This document shows positions 27,104 through 36,800 of a stretch of DNA of 64,000 nt, piece after piece. Numbering within the stretch: position 1 is the stretch's first letter; each line of letters opens with the position of its first letter. The DNA lies in the NCBI RefSeq assembly GCF_900100255.1, contig NZ_FMTS01000001.1, positions 1,240,001 to 1,304,000 on the forward strand, given 5' to 3'. A model generated the notes under the pieces. That model was not told the origin of the DNA, ran no database searches, and was given only the letters and a program-made list of their open reading frames with translations. Source of the stretch: Asticcacaulis taihuensis (GTDB lineage: Bacteria > Pseudomonadota > Alphaproteobacteria > Caulobacterales > Caulobacteraceae). The position numbers were made by a program, and so were the translations under genes.

Positions 27104-27973
27104 CTACAGGTGTTTGAGCGTATCCGTCAGTGTCTGGAAAACCGTCCGTAGACGGATGGCGCCGGCGTGCGGTTCCAGCCGCCCTTCATCCATATAGATG
27201 GCACGGTTGATCTCGATCTGCAGGGCTTCGATTCCCGCAGCGGGCCGGCCGTAGGTTTCGACAATATAGCCGCCAGCGAAGGGTTTGTTGAGCCCGACAC
27301 GCAGTCCCGCCCCTTCCAGGACGCCACTGACGCGCCGGACCAGACTTTCGGAACAGGTTTCGCCATGGCGGTTCCCCAGCACGATATCCGGCTTTTGTTC
27401 GCCATTGCGAAACTGATTGAGGGCGGCGCTTGGCATGGAGTGCCAGTCGATCAGTATGGCGGGACCGGTTCGGCGCGCTTCCGCCAGCAATCCTTTCAGC
27501 GCCTCATGATAAGGCCGGTGGATCAGGTCGAGCCGGCGATTGACCTCTTCCATATCGAGCGGCTGGCGATAAATGTCCTCTTCCGCGCTCAGGCGGCGGG
27601 CGATCACGCCGAAACCGGCCTTGACGCGCGCGCTCAAGGCAAGCGCCGCCTTGGGCAGTTCGCCGCGTATCAGCCGGGCATCGAGTTCCAGCGCATTGCG
27701 ATTGACGTCGCAAAAGGCGCGCGCATACCGGCTGGTCAGGCCATAGACGCCGAGTTCCGGCGTGATCCCCACCAGGTCATCGACAAAAGCATCTTCGCTG
27801 ACGCGCAGGCCCTGCGGGGTCTGCCGGGCCTCGGCGATAAAGCTTTGCGGGTAATAGCGTCCGCTGTGCGGCAGGCTGTAGACCAGCCGGCTGGCCTTGC
27901 GCGGCCTGACCACGACCGGTGCATGATCGGGACTGTGTACAAGGTGCCAGGGTGTCGTGAGGAGATCGCTCAT
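27104..27973 (-). CDS. N-formylglutamate amidohydrolase family protein
   Basis: Zinc hydrolase family (HutG/DUF-FGase) removing formyl groups from N-formyl-L-glutamate. The 289-residue protein shows RLVYSLPHSGRYYP near residue 30 (metal-binding histidine region), SEDAFVDDLVG, RAFCDVNRNALELDARLIRG, LIDWHSMPS, DIVLGNRHGETCSESLV and GGYIVETYGRPAAGIEALQIEINRAIYMDEG. No hut genes are nearby, so a role in histidine degradation is not supported by context. It is divergent from cpdR, 116 nt away. Confidence 0.9.
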   Translation of the reverse strand: MSDLLTTPWHLVHSPDHAPVVVRPRKASRLVYSLPHSGRYYPQSFIAEARQTPQGLRVSEDAFVDDLVGITPELGVYGLTSRYARAFCDVNRNALELDARLIRGELPKAALALSARVKAGFGVIARRLSAEEDIYRQPLDMEEVNRRLDLIHRPYHEALKGLLAEARRTGPAILIDWHSMPSAALNQFRNGEQKPDIVLGNRHGETCSESLVRRVSGVLEGAGLRVGLNKPFAGGYIVETYGRPAAGIEALQIEINRAIYMDEGRLEPHAGAIRLRTVFQTLTDTLKHL

Positions 27974-28089
27974 ATTAGCACTTTAGTAGGACATTCCTGC
28001 CACGTCTTCACCCCTAATTTACATTCCACCTGCAAACATGGTGACTTCTGCGCCAAGGCGCATATGATAAGGCGCCTTGGGGTTTTTAC

Positions 28090-28458
28090 ATGACCGATCC
28101 GATGAAGAAGATTCTCCTTGCCGAAGATGAGGATTCCGTCCGTAGCTTCCTGTCGCGCGCCCTGCAGCGCGCCGGCTATGAGGTGGTAAGTTGCCCTGAC
28201 GGCGATACCGCTATCCTGGCGCTCGATCAGGGCCCCTATGATCTGCTGCTGACCGATATCGTCATGCCCGGCGCCGATGGTATCGAGGTAGCCAAGCGCG
28301 CCGCCCAGTTGCAGCCTGATCTCAAGATCATGTTCATCACCGGCTTCGCCGCCGTGGCGCTCAATGCCCAGAAGGCGTCTCCCAACGCCAAGGTGCTGGA
28401 AAAGCCCGTGCATCTGCGCGAAATCGTAACCGAGGTCGAGCGCCTGATCGCGGCTTAA
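28090..28458 (+). CDS. cpdR: Single-domain response regulator CpdR
   Basis: Receiver-only protein that in Caulobacter, when unphosphorylated, acts as adaptor delivering substrates to ClpXP and brings it to the cell pole. The 122-residue product shows the acidic pocket EDED (12-15), the phospho-acceptor D56 in LLLTDIVMPGADG, the switch threonine in IMFITGFAAVAL, and the lysine in VLEKPVHL. FITGFAAVALN closely matches CpdR. An internal ATG at 28102 (MKKILLAEDED) would give the more usual 118 residues. No output domain is present. Confidence 0.88.
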   Translation: MTDPMKKILLAEDEDSVRSFLSRALQRAGYEVVSCPDGDTAILALDQGPYDLLLTDIVMPGADGIEVAKRAAQLQPDLKIMFITGFAAVALNAQKASPNAKVLEKPVHLREIVTEVERLIAA

Positions 28459-28560
28459 AGCCGGTTTTTCACTTTTCCCCGAAAAAAGGGATTTCGGCGC
28501 TTGCTAAGCGGCAAGGGCTTGGCTATACACCCGGCTCCGGTTCACCGGCCTTGCGAAGAT

Positions 28561-28635
28561 GGGCGCTTAGCTCAGCGGGAGAGCACTACCTTGACATGGT
28601 AGGGGTCACAGGTTCAATCCCTGTAGCGCCCACCA
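28561..28635 (+). tRNA. tRNA-Val (anticodon GAC)
   Basis: A 75-nt cloverleaf with an encoded CCA end. Acceptor GGGCGCT pairs with AGCGCCC; the D arm is GCTCAGCGGGAGAGC; the anticodon stem CTACC/GGTAG frames TTGACAT with GAC at 28593-28595; the T arm is CACAGGTTCAATCCCTGT. Read by valine codons GUC/GUU. Confidence 0.98.
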
Positions 28636-28652
28636 TCTTCGCAGTTAAATAC

Positions 28653-28686
28653 AGGGCCTTCGGGTAATCCGTGGCCCTTATTTTTT
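28653..28686 (+). terminator. Terminator after tRNA-Val
   Basis: AGGGCC (28653-28658) pairs with GGCCCT (28673-28678), followed by TATTTTTT. Confidence 0.8.
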
Positions 28687-28837
28687 GCCGCTGTCTAGTG
28701 GCGAACGACCGGCATCTTCCCCTTACGTACCGAAGCGTCACAAACTTGCACTTTCAACCCATAAGTGCTTATTGTTGGCAAGCAGTTAGCCGCGCAGGTA
28801 GTCTGCTTCGGCCGGCATGCATTAGACTGGGGGCACC

Positions 28838-29644
28838 ATGAATCAAGTTCTGGACAAAATCCGCAAAACTGTCCGGCTGAGCGCAAGGCTTCATCCTATT
28901 AAGGAAAAATTTCGAGCTATTCGTGACAAAAAATTGATCGAGCAGGCCCATGACACGGTCAAAAATGCCTATACTGATCCGCGAATTACTTATCCCAGTT
29001 ACAAATCTTTTGATGACTATATTGATGTCGATCATCTCAAGAGCCTGGAAACAGGTCTCCGTGAGCGCCTGGCGCCTCGGTCGGACGACACCGCCTTCTG
29101 GACGGGCCCCTACACTTTGAAACTGCTGGATGATCGTCTGCCTGGTTCCAGGATGATCGAGCTGGCAGTAAACACCAGCCCTGCCGCCAACTATTTTGAC
29201 CTCGATAAGGCCGAAGTCTGGGCGCCTTCAGAACACGCTGAACACTTCCCTGAGGTTATGGAATTTGTCCGCACCCTGCCCTTCAAAAGTATCGGCCGCA
29301 TTTTAATCATGTACGATTTCAACGGTCGGGCGGTCACACCGCACAGGGACCACGACAAAACCGAATTATCGCATGAATTTATCTGGTTCCGCCCCACCCT
29401 GACAAAGCCATTTTTCGTCATGAATCACAGTACCGGAGAGCGGCAGTATGTTAAATCATACAGCGCTTGGTTCGATACCGTAAATCAGTTCCATGGCGCG
29501 GATGCCACTGACGGGTTTTCGATTAGCCTCCGTGTCGATGGTAAATTCAACGATGAATTGCGCTCCAGAATTCCCGTACCGGATCAGAACGCGGCCTCAA
29601 CAGCCGCGCTGTGGGCCAGTGTAGGCGACAGGTTGCCGACTTAG
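28838..29644 (+). CDS. Putative 2OG-Fe(II) oxygenase-like protein (lower GC)
   Basis: A 268-residue protein. MYDFNGRAVTPHRDHDK carries a candidate metal pair H169-x-D171; H219 in NQFHGADAT and R232 in ISLRVDG match the distal ligand and 2-oxoglutarate arginine. The layout resembles aspartyl-hydroxylase-type or other cupin-fold oxygenases; substrate unknown. The first 50 residues are helical and basic. Codon use and AT content differ clearly from neighbours and the gene lies directly after a tRNA gene, a common site for acquired DNA, but no integrase or repeat of the tRNA end was seen. The ribosome site is GGGGG 4 nt before the ATG. Confidence 0.65.
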   Translation: MNQVLDKIRKTVRLSARLHPIKEKFRAIRDKKLIEQAHDTVKNAYTDPRITYPSYKSFDDYIDVDHLKSLETGLRERLAPRSDDTAFWTGPYTLKLLDDRLPGSRMIELAVNTSPAANYFDLDKAEVWAPSEHAEHFPEVMEFVRTLPFKSIGRILIMYDFNGRAVTPHRDHDKTELSHEFIWFRPTLTKPFFVMNHSTGERQYVKSYSAWFDTVNQFHGADATDGFSISLRVDGKFNDELRSRIPVPDQNAASTAALWASVGDRLPT

Positions 29645-29687
29645 ATACCCTTCCTAAACAGACGACAATAACGGAATTGAGTAAGGC

Positions 29688-30611
29688 TTACTGCGCCGAG
29701 GCGTAGGTATCGGCCAGGGCCGATGCCTGGCGCATATCGGCCTCGTTCAGCAGGTGGCTGCCGTCCATGGTCTTCATCAGGCTCTCACCGTCCGGATCGC
29801 CGTCACCCGCCGCCAGAAGCGCCCAGGCATAGGCTTTCACCCTGTCCTGAGGCACGCTTTCGCCGGCATAATAAAGCCCCGCCATACGACTCTGCGCCAG
29901 GGGAAAGCCCTGTTTCGCCGAGGCTTCCACCAGCCCCAGCCCCTTGGCCGTATCCTTAGCAACGCCGTGTCCGGCCAGGTACATGTTGCCGAGATTGTAA
30001 CGCGCCGGCGCATTGCCCTGGTCGGCGGCCTTTTGATACCAGTCACGCGCCGAGGCGAGATCCTGGAGCACGCCCTGCCCCGCCTCGAACATGGTGGCGA
30101 CATTGAACTGGGCGATATCGTAACCCTGCTTCGCCGCCTTCAGATACCAGTCGAAGGCGGTCTTCAGGTCAGCTTCGACGCCCAGGCCATTATCATAAGC
30201 GACGCCCAGATTATACTGCGCCCCGACATAGCCCTGCTCGGCCGCGATACGCGTCCAGTGGAGGGCTTCCTTGTAATCGACCGGTGTGACATCATAGCCC
30301 TTGGCGTACATCAGGCCCAGTTCGGTCTGCGCTTCCGGATTGCCGGCATTGGCCGCCTTTTTGTACCAGTCGAACGCCTTGGCATAGTCCTGCCCTATGC
30401 CATTGCCGGTGAAATAATCGTCGGCCAGTTGCACCTGGGCGCTCACATCACCGGCCTGCGCCTGAATTTGCAGCGTGGCGATATCGGCTGTTTCGGCCTT
30501 TATATTCTGATCGGCAACGGCTTGCGGCGGCAGGACGCCGGAGGTCTGCGCCAGCACCGGCGTAGAGAAGACCAGCAGGGCCGCAAGGCCGATAAGAGGG
30601 TAAGGTTTCAT
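29688..30611 (-). CDS. Secreted Sel1-like repeat protein
   Basis: A 307-residue protein with a signal peptide (MKPYPLIGLAALLVFSTPVLAQ) followed by about six Sel1/TPR-like repeats with the pattern A-x-x-L-G-x-x-Y-x-x-G-x-G-V-x-x-D-x-x-x-A-x-x-W-Y-x-K-A-A (for example YFTGNGIGQDYAKAFDWYKKAANAGNPEA and AYDNGLGVEADLKTAFDWYLKAAKQGYD). Likely a periplasmic protein-interaction scaffold; partners unknown. It is the last gene of a minus-strand run with no close neighbours. Confidence 0.88.
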   Translation of the reverse strand: MKPYPLIGLAALLVFSTPVLAQTSGVLPPQAVADQNIKAETADIATLQIQAQAGDVSAQVQLADDYFTGNGIGQDYAKAFDWYKKAANAGNPEAQTELGLMYAKGYDVTPVDYKEALHWTRIAAEQGYVGAQYNLGVAYDNGLGVEADLKTAFDWYLKAAKQGYDIAQFNVATMFEAGQGVLQDLASARDWYQKAADQGNAPARYNLGNMYLAGHGVAKDTAKGLGLVEASAKQGFPLAQSRMAGLYYAGESVPQDRVKAYAWALLAAGDGDPDGESLMKTMDGSHLLNEADMRQASALADTYASAQ

Positions 30612-30723
30612 GACGTATCTCGCCGTTCGTTATGGCCAGTATATGGCGCCTCAAACCAAATTCTGCCAGTATGGAGCGAGCAACATTATCGCATCGCAAC
30701 ATCATTGCCACGCACCTGCGGCA

Positions 30724-31905
30724 TCACGGCCACAGCTTGACGCGCTTTCTGTGCGATTCTGGCCGGATATAGTCGTAAATCGCCAGCCCCGCATCAGGAT
30801 CGCTGAAGGTCCGCCAGCTTGTTTCGGCCACGGCGATCCCGGCGTCATGACGGCCATCATGCCAGTGCTCCTCCAGTGAGGCACGCCAGAATTCATAGTC
30901 CTTTGACTGGATCTCGCGGCGGTTGGCCCGGTTGATGATATGGACCAGGCTGACCCGGCCGCTGTAGAGATCAGTCGGCTCATCGCTGCCGCACAGGCTT
31001 TCCAGTACGTCTGCCGGCACATATTTCGCCAGTTCGCGCACCGCCTGGCGCAGGCGGTACTTTTCCAGGAAGGCGTCGGTGTTCAGGCGCGTGCGGCTGG
31101 AATAGGTGATGTCCTTCATCCGCTCCTGCACCTCGTCCATGGTGGCCGGCTCAGGCCCCTCGGCGCTGAACAGGTCGATCTGGAAGATCAGCGTGTCCTT
31201 CGCCACCCCGGCATCGAGCACATAGGACAGCGGCGTGTTAGAGACCAGCCCGCCGTCCCAGTAGGCTTCGCCATCGATATGGACGGCCGGAAACCCTGGC
31301 GGCAAGGCGGCGCTGGCCATGACATGTTCCGGGCCGATGCGGCGGTCGCGGCTGTCGAAATAGGCGAAATTGCCGGTCTTGATATGGACCGCCCCAAGAC
31401 TCAGGCGCATGGGCCCTGAATTGATGCGGTCGAAATCGACATGACGCTCCAGGCTTTCGCGCAAGGGCGCCGTATCGTAGAAGCTGGTCGCTTCCGGCGT
31501 GCCCGGTGTGTTGAACCAGGGCGGCAGAAACCATGGCCGGTAGAAATTCTGCACACCGGCTATCAGGCCCAGAAATCCACTCATCTGCCGGAAGGTGAAG
31601 TCGCTGATATCGTGCGCGCGGGCCAGGCTTTCGCCCGGCATGACGGTGGCGATATCCTTCCAGAACTGGCGCAGGTGGGAAATGCGGTTTTCCGGTGCAT
31701 TGCCGGCGATGATGGCGGCATTGACGGCGCCGATAGAAATGCCGGCCAGCCAATCGGGCTCGACGCCGTTTTCATGCAGAACCTCATAAGCCCCGGCCTG
31801 GTAGGCGCCGAGCGCGCCGCCGCCCTGAAGGACCAGAACGGTCTGGTCATAGGCGGCGGTCAGGCGCTCGGCTTGCGATCCCGTCGCGGTCTGCTCGAAA
31901 GACAT
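30724..31905 (-). CDS. Patatin-like phospholipase with C-terminal DUF3734
   Basis: Serine lipase-like protein with a catalytic Ser-Asp dyad. The 393-residue sequence shows the oxyanion loop VLQGGGALGAYQAGAYEVL, the nucleophile elbow GISIGA (G-x-S-x-G) and the aspartate in WDGGLVSNTPLSYVLD. The C-terminal 110 residues (VSLVHIINRANRREIQSKDYEFWRASLEEHW.. RPESHRKRVKLWP) match the DUF3734 extension seen in many proteobacterial patatins. No signal peptide; acts in the cytoplasm or at the inner membrane face. Substrate unknown. Confidence 0.92.
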   Translation of the reverse strand: MSFEQTATGSQAERLTAAYDQTVLVLQGGGALGAYQAGAYEVLHENGVEPDWLAGISIGAVNAAIIAGNAPENRISHLRQFWKDIATVMPGESLARAHDISDFTFRQMSGFLGLIAGVQNFYRPWFLPPWFNTPGTPEATSFYDTAPLRESLERHVDFDRINSGPMRLSLGAVHIKTGNFAYFDSRDRRIGPEHVMASAALPPGFPAVHIDGEAYWDGGLVSNTPLSYVLDAGVAKDTLIFQIDLFSAEGPEPATMDEVQERMKDITYSSRTRLNTDAFLEKYRLRQAVRELAKYVPADVLESLCGSDEPTDLYSGRVSLVHIINRANRREIQSKDYEFWRASLEEHWHDGRHDAGIAVAETSWRTFSDPDAGLAIYDYIRPESHRKRVKLWP

Positions 31906-31969
31906 GATGGCCCCGCTTTCATCTGAAACCGAGTCTTATATTGCGTCGCAACACGTCTATTTCAAGGCA

Positions 31970-32863
31970 TCAGTTCAGGCCATAGACCACACAGGCTTTC
32001 GCCTCCAGTCTTTGCAGCGGCGGCGTCTGGATAAACGGGTTTTGCAGGGCCTTGGCTTCGAGATATTCGGCGGAACCCGGCACATATCCTCCCATATCGG
32101 CCATGGCAGCAGGGGCTACCATAGGCGGTGGTGGTGGTGCAGACCTTTCGTAGGCAACGGCCTGCGCTTGCGTATTATCCCAGGCACTATCCGGTGCCCG
32201 CGCCAGAATATCCGTCTCACACGCCCGGCCGGTTGGGTCGATCACCTTGATGCCGCCAAGCTTGCCACCCGCCGCCGTCGCCGATTGCATGGCGCGCGTA
32301 TGGGCATCTTTCACCGCTTCAGTATAGAGCCAGGTATTGGTCTCGTTATCCGGCTGGAGATTGAAATTGATCGGTGTGGAGGAAGTGGGCGCCGCTGCCA
32401 GAACCAGGGCGTAGGCCCGTTCCAGCAGGGCCGTATCGCGCACTTCGACCGCCAGATTCAGCGACACCTGATATTTCTCGATCTTATCGCCGCGCTGATC
32501 TTCGATGCGGTTGCCGTTCTTGTCGCGGTACTGCTCATAAAGGGCGCGCATGGAGAAGCTGGTGCTGATCCGCACCTTGTCCTTGCCGAGCTTGTCGAGC
32601 GCCTGATTGAGGCCCTTCGTCTGGGCAATGGCCAGGTTCTGCGCCTTTTCGGCGGTATCGGCCACGGTCAGGAAGGTGGCGGAAAAATTGGCGCGATTGG
32701 CCGGGATTTCGGTGAAAACGTAACCGGTCTGGGTGATGACGCTTTCCTTCATCCACCACGGCGCCCGGTCATAGGGTAAGGCTTGCGGCACCGCCGTCTG
32801 GGCCGTTGCGATACCTGAGATGAAAAGACCAGCCATCGTGGTCATCAGTATCATTTTACGCAT
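31970..32863 (-). CDS. Periplasmic SIMPL-domain (DUF541) protein
   Basis: A 297-residue protein with a signal peptide (MRKMILMTTMAGLFISGIATAQ). The SIMPL fold is suggested by ANFSATFLTVADTAEKAQNLAIAQTKGLNQALDKLGKDKVRISTSFSMRALYE, the partner strand KYQVSLNLAVEVRD, a later LYTEAVKDAHTRAMQSATAAGGKLGGI and a proline-rich linker (APPPPPMVAP). Family role is unclear, with proposed links to envelope stress and signalling. Two cysteines (GRACETD, AKACVVY) could form a disulfide. Confidence 0.85.
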   Translation of the reverse strand: MRKMILMTTMAGLFISGIATAQTAVPQALPYDRAPWWMKESVITQTGYVFTEIPANRANFSATFLTVADTAEKAQNLAIAQTKGLNQALDKLGKDKVRISTSFSMRALYEQYRDKNGNRIEDQRGDKIEKYQVSLNLAVEVRDTALLERAYALVLAAAPTSSTPINFNLQPDNETNTWLYTEAVKDAHTRAMQSATAAGGKLGGIKVIDPTGRACETDILARAPDSAWDNTQAQAVAYERSAPPPPPMVAPAAMADMGGYVPGSAEYLEAKALQNPFIQTPPLQRLEAKACVVYGLN

Positions 32864-33005
32864 ATTACCCTCCCAAATATGTCAATCCCGACACTAAGCC
32901 GTCGCCTTGCGGCAAAACTGAGACCGCCGACTGTTTAGAGATTTTTTATGTCTGGCGCGAAATAAGTCCATCGAAATTTACCGATCGAGGTGTCTAGCCT
33001 GCCGC

Positions 33006-33875
33006 ATGTCCTATCCCTTCAGCCACGGTGTGTTTGACGGCATCAACCCGACGCTTTTCTATGCCGGGATGATACTTGTGCTTGTGGTCACCCTGGTTTT
33101 GGCGATCCGCGACCTGTGGCCGGAGCCCCTCCAGTTTTCCCGCAAACCCACGCCCTACCTTCTGGCATGGCGCAAGGCGCACAAAGGCAATGCCAAAGCG
33201 TGTATCGATTGCGCCGACATGCTCGAAAAAGGCACGGGCGGCGCCTGGCATGATCCCGGCCGGGCGCGTCATTTCATACAGCGGGCGCTCGATATTTACC
33301 GCCGCGAAGCACACAAAGGCAGCGGCTACGCCTGGCTCAAGATGGCGGAAATCCATAACCGTCATCATAAGGGGGCCGGTTTCGCCGACAAGGCCGACCG
33401 CGCCTATCACACAGCGTGGAAGCTGCATATGCGGCAGGCGGCAGAAGGCAATATCGACGCCCTGTTCTATGCCGGCTACCAGTATCGCTACGGCATGGGC
33501 ATCACGGCCGACCTCGACCGGGCGGCAGACTATTTTGAAGCCGCCGCACAAGGCGGTCATGCCGGCGCCATGAAACACCTGGGCGATCTCTATCTGTTGG
33601 GTTTCAAGGGCAAGCCGGAACCAGTCAGGGCCGCTCAGCTTTATCGCCAGGCGGCCCTGAAAGGCGACACCGAGGCGCTGGAGCGCGTCGGTGATAGCTA
33701 TTTCGGCAGTTCCGGCGAGGCCCACAGCCGCGAGCACGCCTATTTCTGGTACGCCCAGGCCGTGCGCCGTGGCCGCGAAACCGCCCGCGACAAGCTGCGC
33801 CGCGTCTCGGAAAACTGGTCACCCAAACACCTGCGCGAAGTGCAGGAGCGGCTGCAAACCTGGTCGCTGGCTTAG
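33006..33875 (+). CDS. Membrane-anchored Sel1-like repeat protein
   Basis: A 289-residue protein with an N-terminal membrane segment (LFYAGMILVLVVTLVLAI) and no cleavage site, then a cytoplasmic or periplasmic array of Sel1 repeats, the clearest being ALFYAGYQYRYGMGITADLDRAADYFEAAAQGGHAGAMKHLGDLYLLGFKG and AQLYRQAALKGDTEALERVGDSYFGSSGEAHSREHAYFWYAQAVRRG. Its stop overlaps by 4 nt the stop of the convergent transglutaminase/DUF2126 gene. Confidence 0.85.
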   Translation: MSYPFSHGVFDGINPTLFYAGMILVLVVTLVLAIRDLWPEPLQFSRKPTPYLLAWRKAHKGNAKACIDCADMLEKGTGGAWHDPGRARHFIQRALDIYRREAHKGSGYAWLKMAEIHNRHHKGAGFADKADRAYHTAWKLHMRQAAEGNIDALFYAGYQYRYGMGITADLDRAADYFEAAAQGGHAGAMKHLGDLYLLGFKGKPEPVRAAQLYRQAALKGDTEALERVGDSYFGSSGEAHSREHAYFWYAQAVRRGRETARDKLRRVSENWSPKHLREVQERLQTWSLA

Positions 33876-36800
33876 GGCTTCCACCTCAGATCAAGCGTAT
33901 GCGGATAGTCTGGATTAATGACCAGTGGCGGGATCTTCACCTTGCCAGCGGTATGGGTCGGAGCCTCGAAGCGCGACAGACGGCGGCCTTCGGCCTCGTT
34001 TTCGTTGAGCGGCAAGGTATCGTAATTGCGCCCACCGGGGTGCATGACGTGGTATTTGCAGCCGCCGAGCGACCGTTGCAGCCGGGTATCGAGCACATCG
34101 AATTTCAGCGGCGTATTGATCGGCAGGTTAGGATGCAGGGACGACCACGGATTCCACGCCTTATAGCGAATGCCGGCCACCTGGATATTGCCATCTCGCG
34201 TCGCCGAAAGCGGCAGACGCAGGCCGTTGCAGGTCACGACATGCTGCGAGGACACCGCGCCCTTCAGCCGGATTTCCATGCGCTCGACCGATGAGTCCAC
34301 CCCGCGCGACGTGCCGCCGCCGCTCTGTTCCTCGCCCATGACCGGCCAAGGCTCCAGCGCGTTTTTCAGTTCCAGCGTAATGTCGCCGATCTGCACAGTG
34401 CCGACTGTCGGGAAACGGAAATCGAAGAACGGAATGAACCAGTCCGGCGAGAAATTGAAACCGCTGCCGCGCAAATAGCCCAGCACTTCCATCATGTCTT
34501 CGTGGACATAGTGGCCGAGCATGAAGCGGTCGTGCAGTTGCGTGCCCCAGCGCACCAGTGGCGCGGTATAAGGCTTTTGCCAGAAGGCGGCGACCAAAGC
34601 CCGGATCAGCAGGGCCTGTATCAGGTTCATCTGCGGATGCGGGCTCATCTCGAAGCCGCGCATTTCCAGCAGCCCCAGCCGCCCGCGGTCACTGTCCGGC
34701 GAATAAAGCTTGTCTATGCAGAATTCGGCGCGGTGGGTGTTGCCCGTCAGGTCGACCAGCAGGTTGCGCAACAGACGATCGACCAGCCAGGGCGAGACCT
34801 CCCCGCCGGCCGGGATGGACTTGAGCGCGATTTCCAGTTCATAGAGACTTTCGTGGCGCGCCTCGTCGATGCGCGGCGCCTGTGAGGTCGGCCCGATATA
34901 GAGGCCGGAAAACAGATAGCTTAAGCTCGGATGGTTCTGCCAGAAGCGGATCATAGAAGCCAGCACGTCCGGCCGGCGCAGGAAAGGCGAGTCTTCCGGC
35001 CTCATTGCCCCCATGACGATATGATTGCCGCCGCCGGTGCCGACACGCTTGCCATCGATCATGAACTTGTCGGCGACCAGACGGGCCTGGGTGGCTTCTT
35101 CATAGACGGTGGTAATGATGTCCTTCAGTTCCGGCCAGGACTTCGCCGGCTGGATATTGACCTCGATCACCCCCGGATCGGGCGTGACCGACATGCTTTC
35201 CACACGGTGATCACGCGGCGGCGAATAGCCTTCGATCACCACCGGGGTTTTCAGCACTGATGCCACGGCTTCGATAGCGTGAATCAGGTCGAGATAGTGC
35301 TCGATATAGGTCAGCGGCGGCAGGAACAGGAACAGCTTGCCCTGACGCACCTCGGCGCAGATGGCCGAGCGGATCAGGCCGTTTGGATCAATTTCTCCTC
35401 CCTTGCGAACCTCTTGGCGAAGCGGGGGAGGTGCCGAGCCTGTCGAGGCGGAGGGGGCCTTTTGGCGTGGCAAGCCCCCTCCACCACTTCGTGGTCCCCC
35501 TCCCCCGCTTTGCAGGGGAGGAGAAGAGAGAGTTTCCCCGTAAGAATCGACCGCCTTCCTGGTATCCGCCAGCGGTTCCATCTCGGCAAAGGGCGAGCGC
35601 GGCGGGAAGAGATGCTCATCCACCAGCGCCTGATCGACAAACGGCAGCGCACCCAACGGCAGGCGCAGGCCAACCGGTGAATCACCCGGTATCAGCATCA
35701 TCTTCTCGGCACGAAATTTCCAGCGATTGCTGATCCAGCTATCCGTCTTGGCCGAAAAAGCCAGAGGCAGGACATAGCCGGTGGGCTTGCCGACATTCTC
35801 ATCCAGTTTGGCCTGCAGGCGCTTGCGTTCGGCGGCCTCAAACACATCCGCCTTGAGCATTTCCCCCTCCAGCGGGATGCGCTGCTCCTTCCAGAGCAGG
35901 TAGGGAATATCCTCGTAAGCGGGCAGGACGTAATCATCACCCACGCCCAGCACAGCCGCCAGCTTGCCGAGAAATTCGCCCGCCAATTCCGGTTTGGCAT
36001 TACCCTTGGTCTCAGGATCAGCCAATAGCGCCGGATCGAGCCAGATCGGCTGGCCGTCATGACGCCAGTACATATTCATCGCCCAGCGCGGCAGGATTTC
36101 CCCCGGATACCACTTGCCCTGCGCGTGTTGGGCCAAAGCGCCATTGGCAAAGCGCCCGGCTAGCCGCTGGAACAGGTCATAGCCCAGCTTCTTCTTGGTG
36201 TCGGAAAGCGCCGAAAAATGCCACTCGTCACCGAGGCGGTCATCGAGCGACACGAAGGTCGGCTCGCCGCCCATGGTCAGGCGCACATCCTGCGCTTCCA
36301 GCTTCGCATCGACCTTGCCGCCCAGCGCATCGATATCCGCCCATTCGGCCTCCGAATAGGGCCGGGTGACGCGGCGGCTTTCATAGATGCGCGTCACGCT
36401 CATCTCGTGGGCGAAGGTCGATTCCGCCTTTTCGTGAGCGCCGGTGATCGGCGCCGCCGAAGTCGGATTCGGCGCGCAGCACAGCGGAATATGCCCCTCA
36501 CCGGTGAACATGCCGGAGGTAGCGTCGAGCCCAATCCAGCCGGCGCCCGGCAGATAGACCTCATACCAGGCATGCAGGTCGGTAACATCTTCCGAGACAC
36601 CGGAAGGTCCGTCCAGTGACTCGACATCGGCCTTGAGCTGGATCGAGTAGCCGGAGACGAAACGCGTCGCCAGCCCCTTGTGGCGCAGCACCTGGCAGGC
36701 CAGCCAGGCCATGTCGCGGCAGGAGCCCTGCAACAGATTGAGCGTCTGGGCCGGGGTCTGCACACCGGCTTCCATGCGCAGGGTGTAATTCAGGTCGGCA

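Noticed and set aside
28561-29644. Integrated island at tRNA-Val
   Set aside because: No integrase, no second copy of the tRNA 3' end and only one gene of unusual composition; insufficient to call an island.
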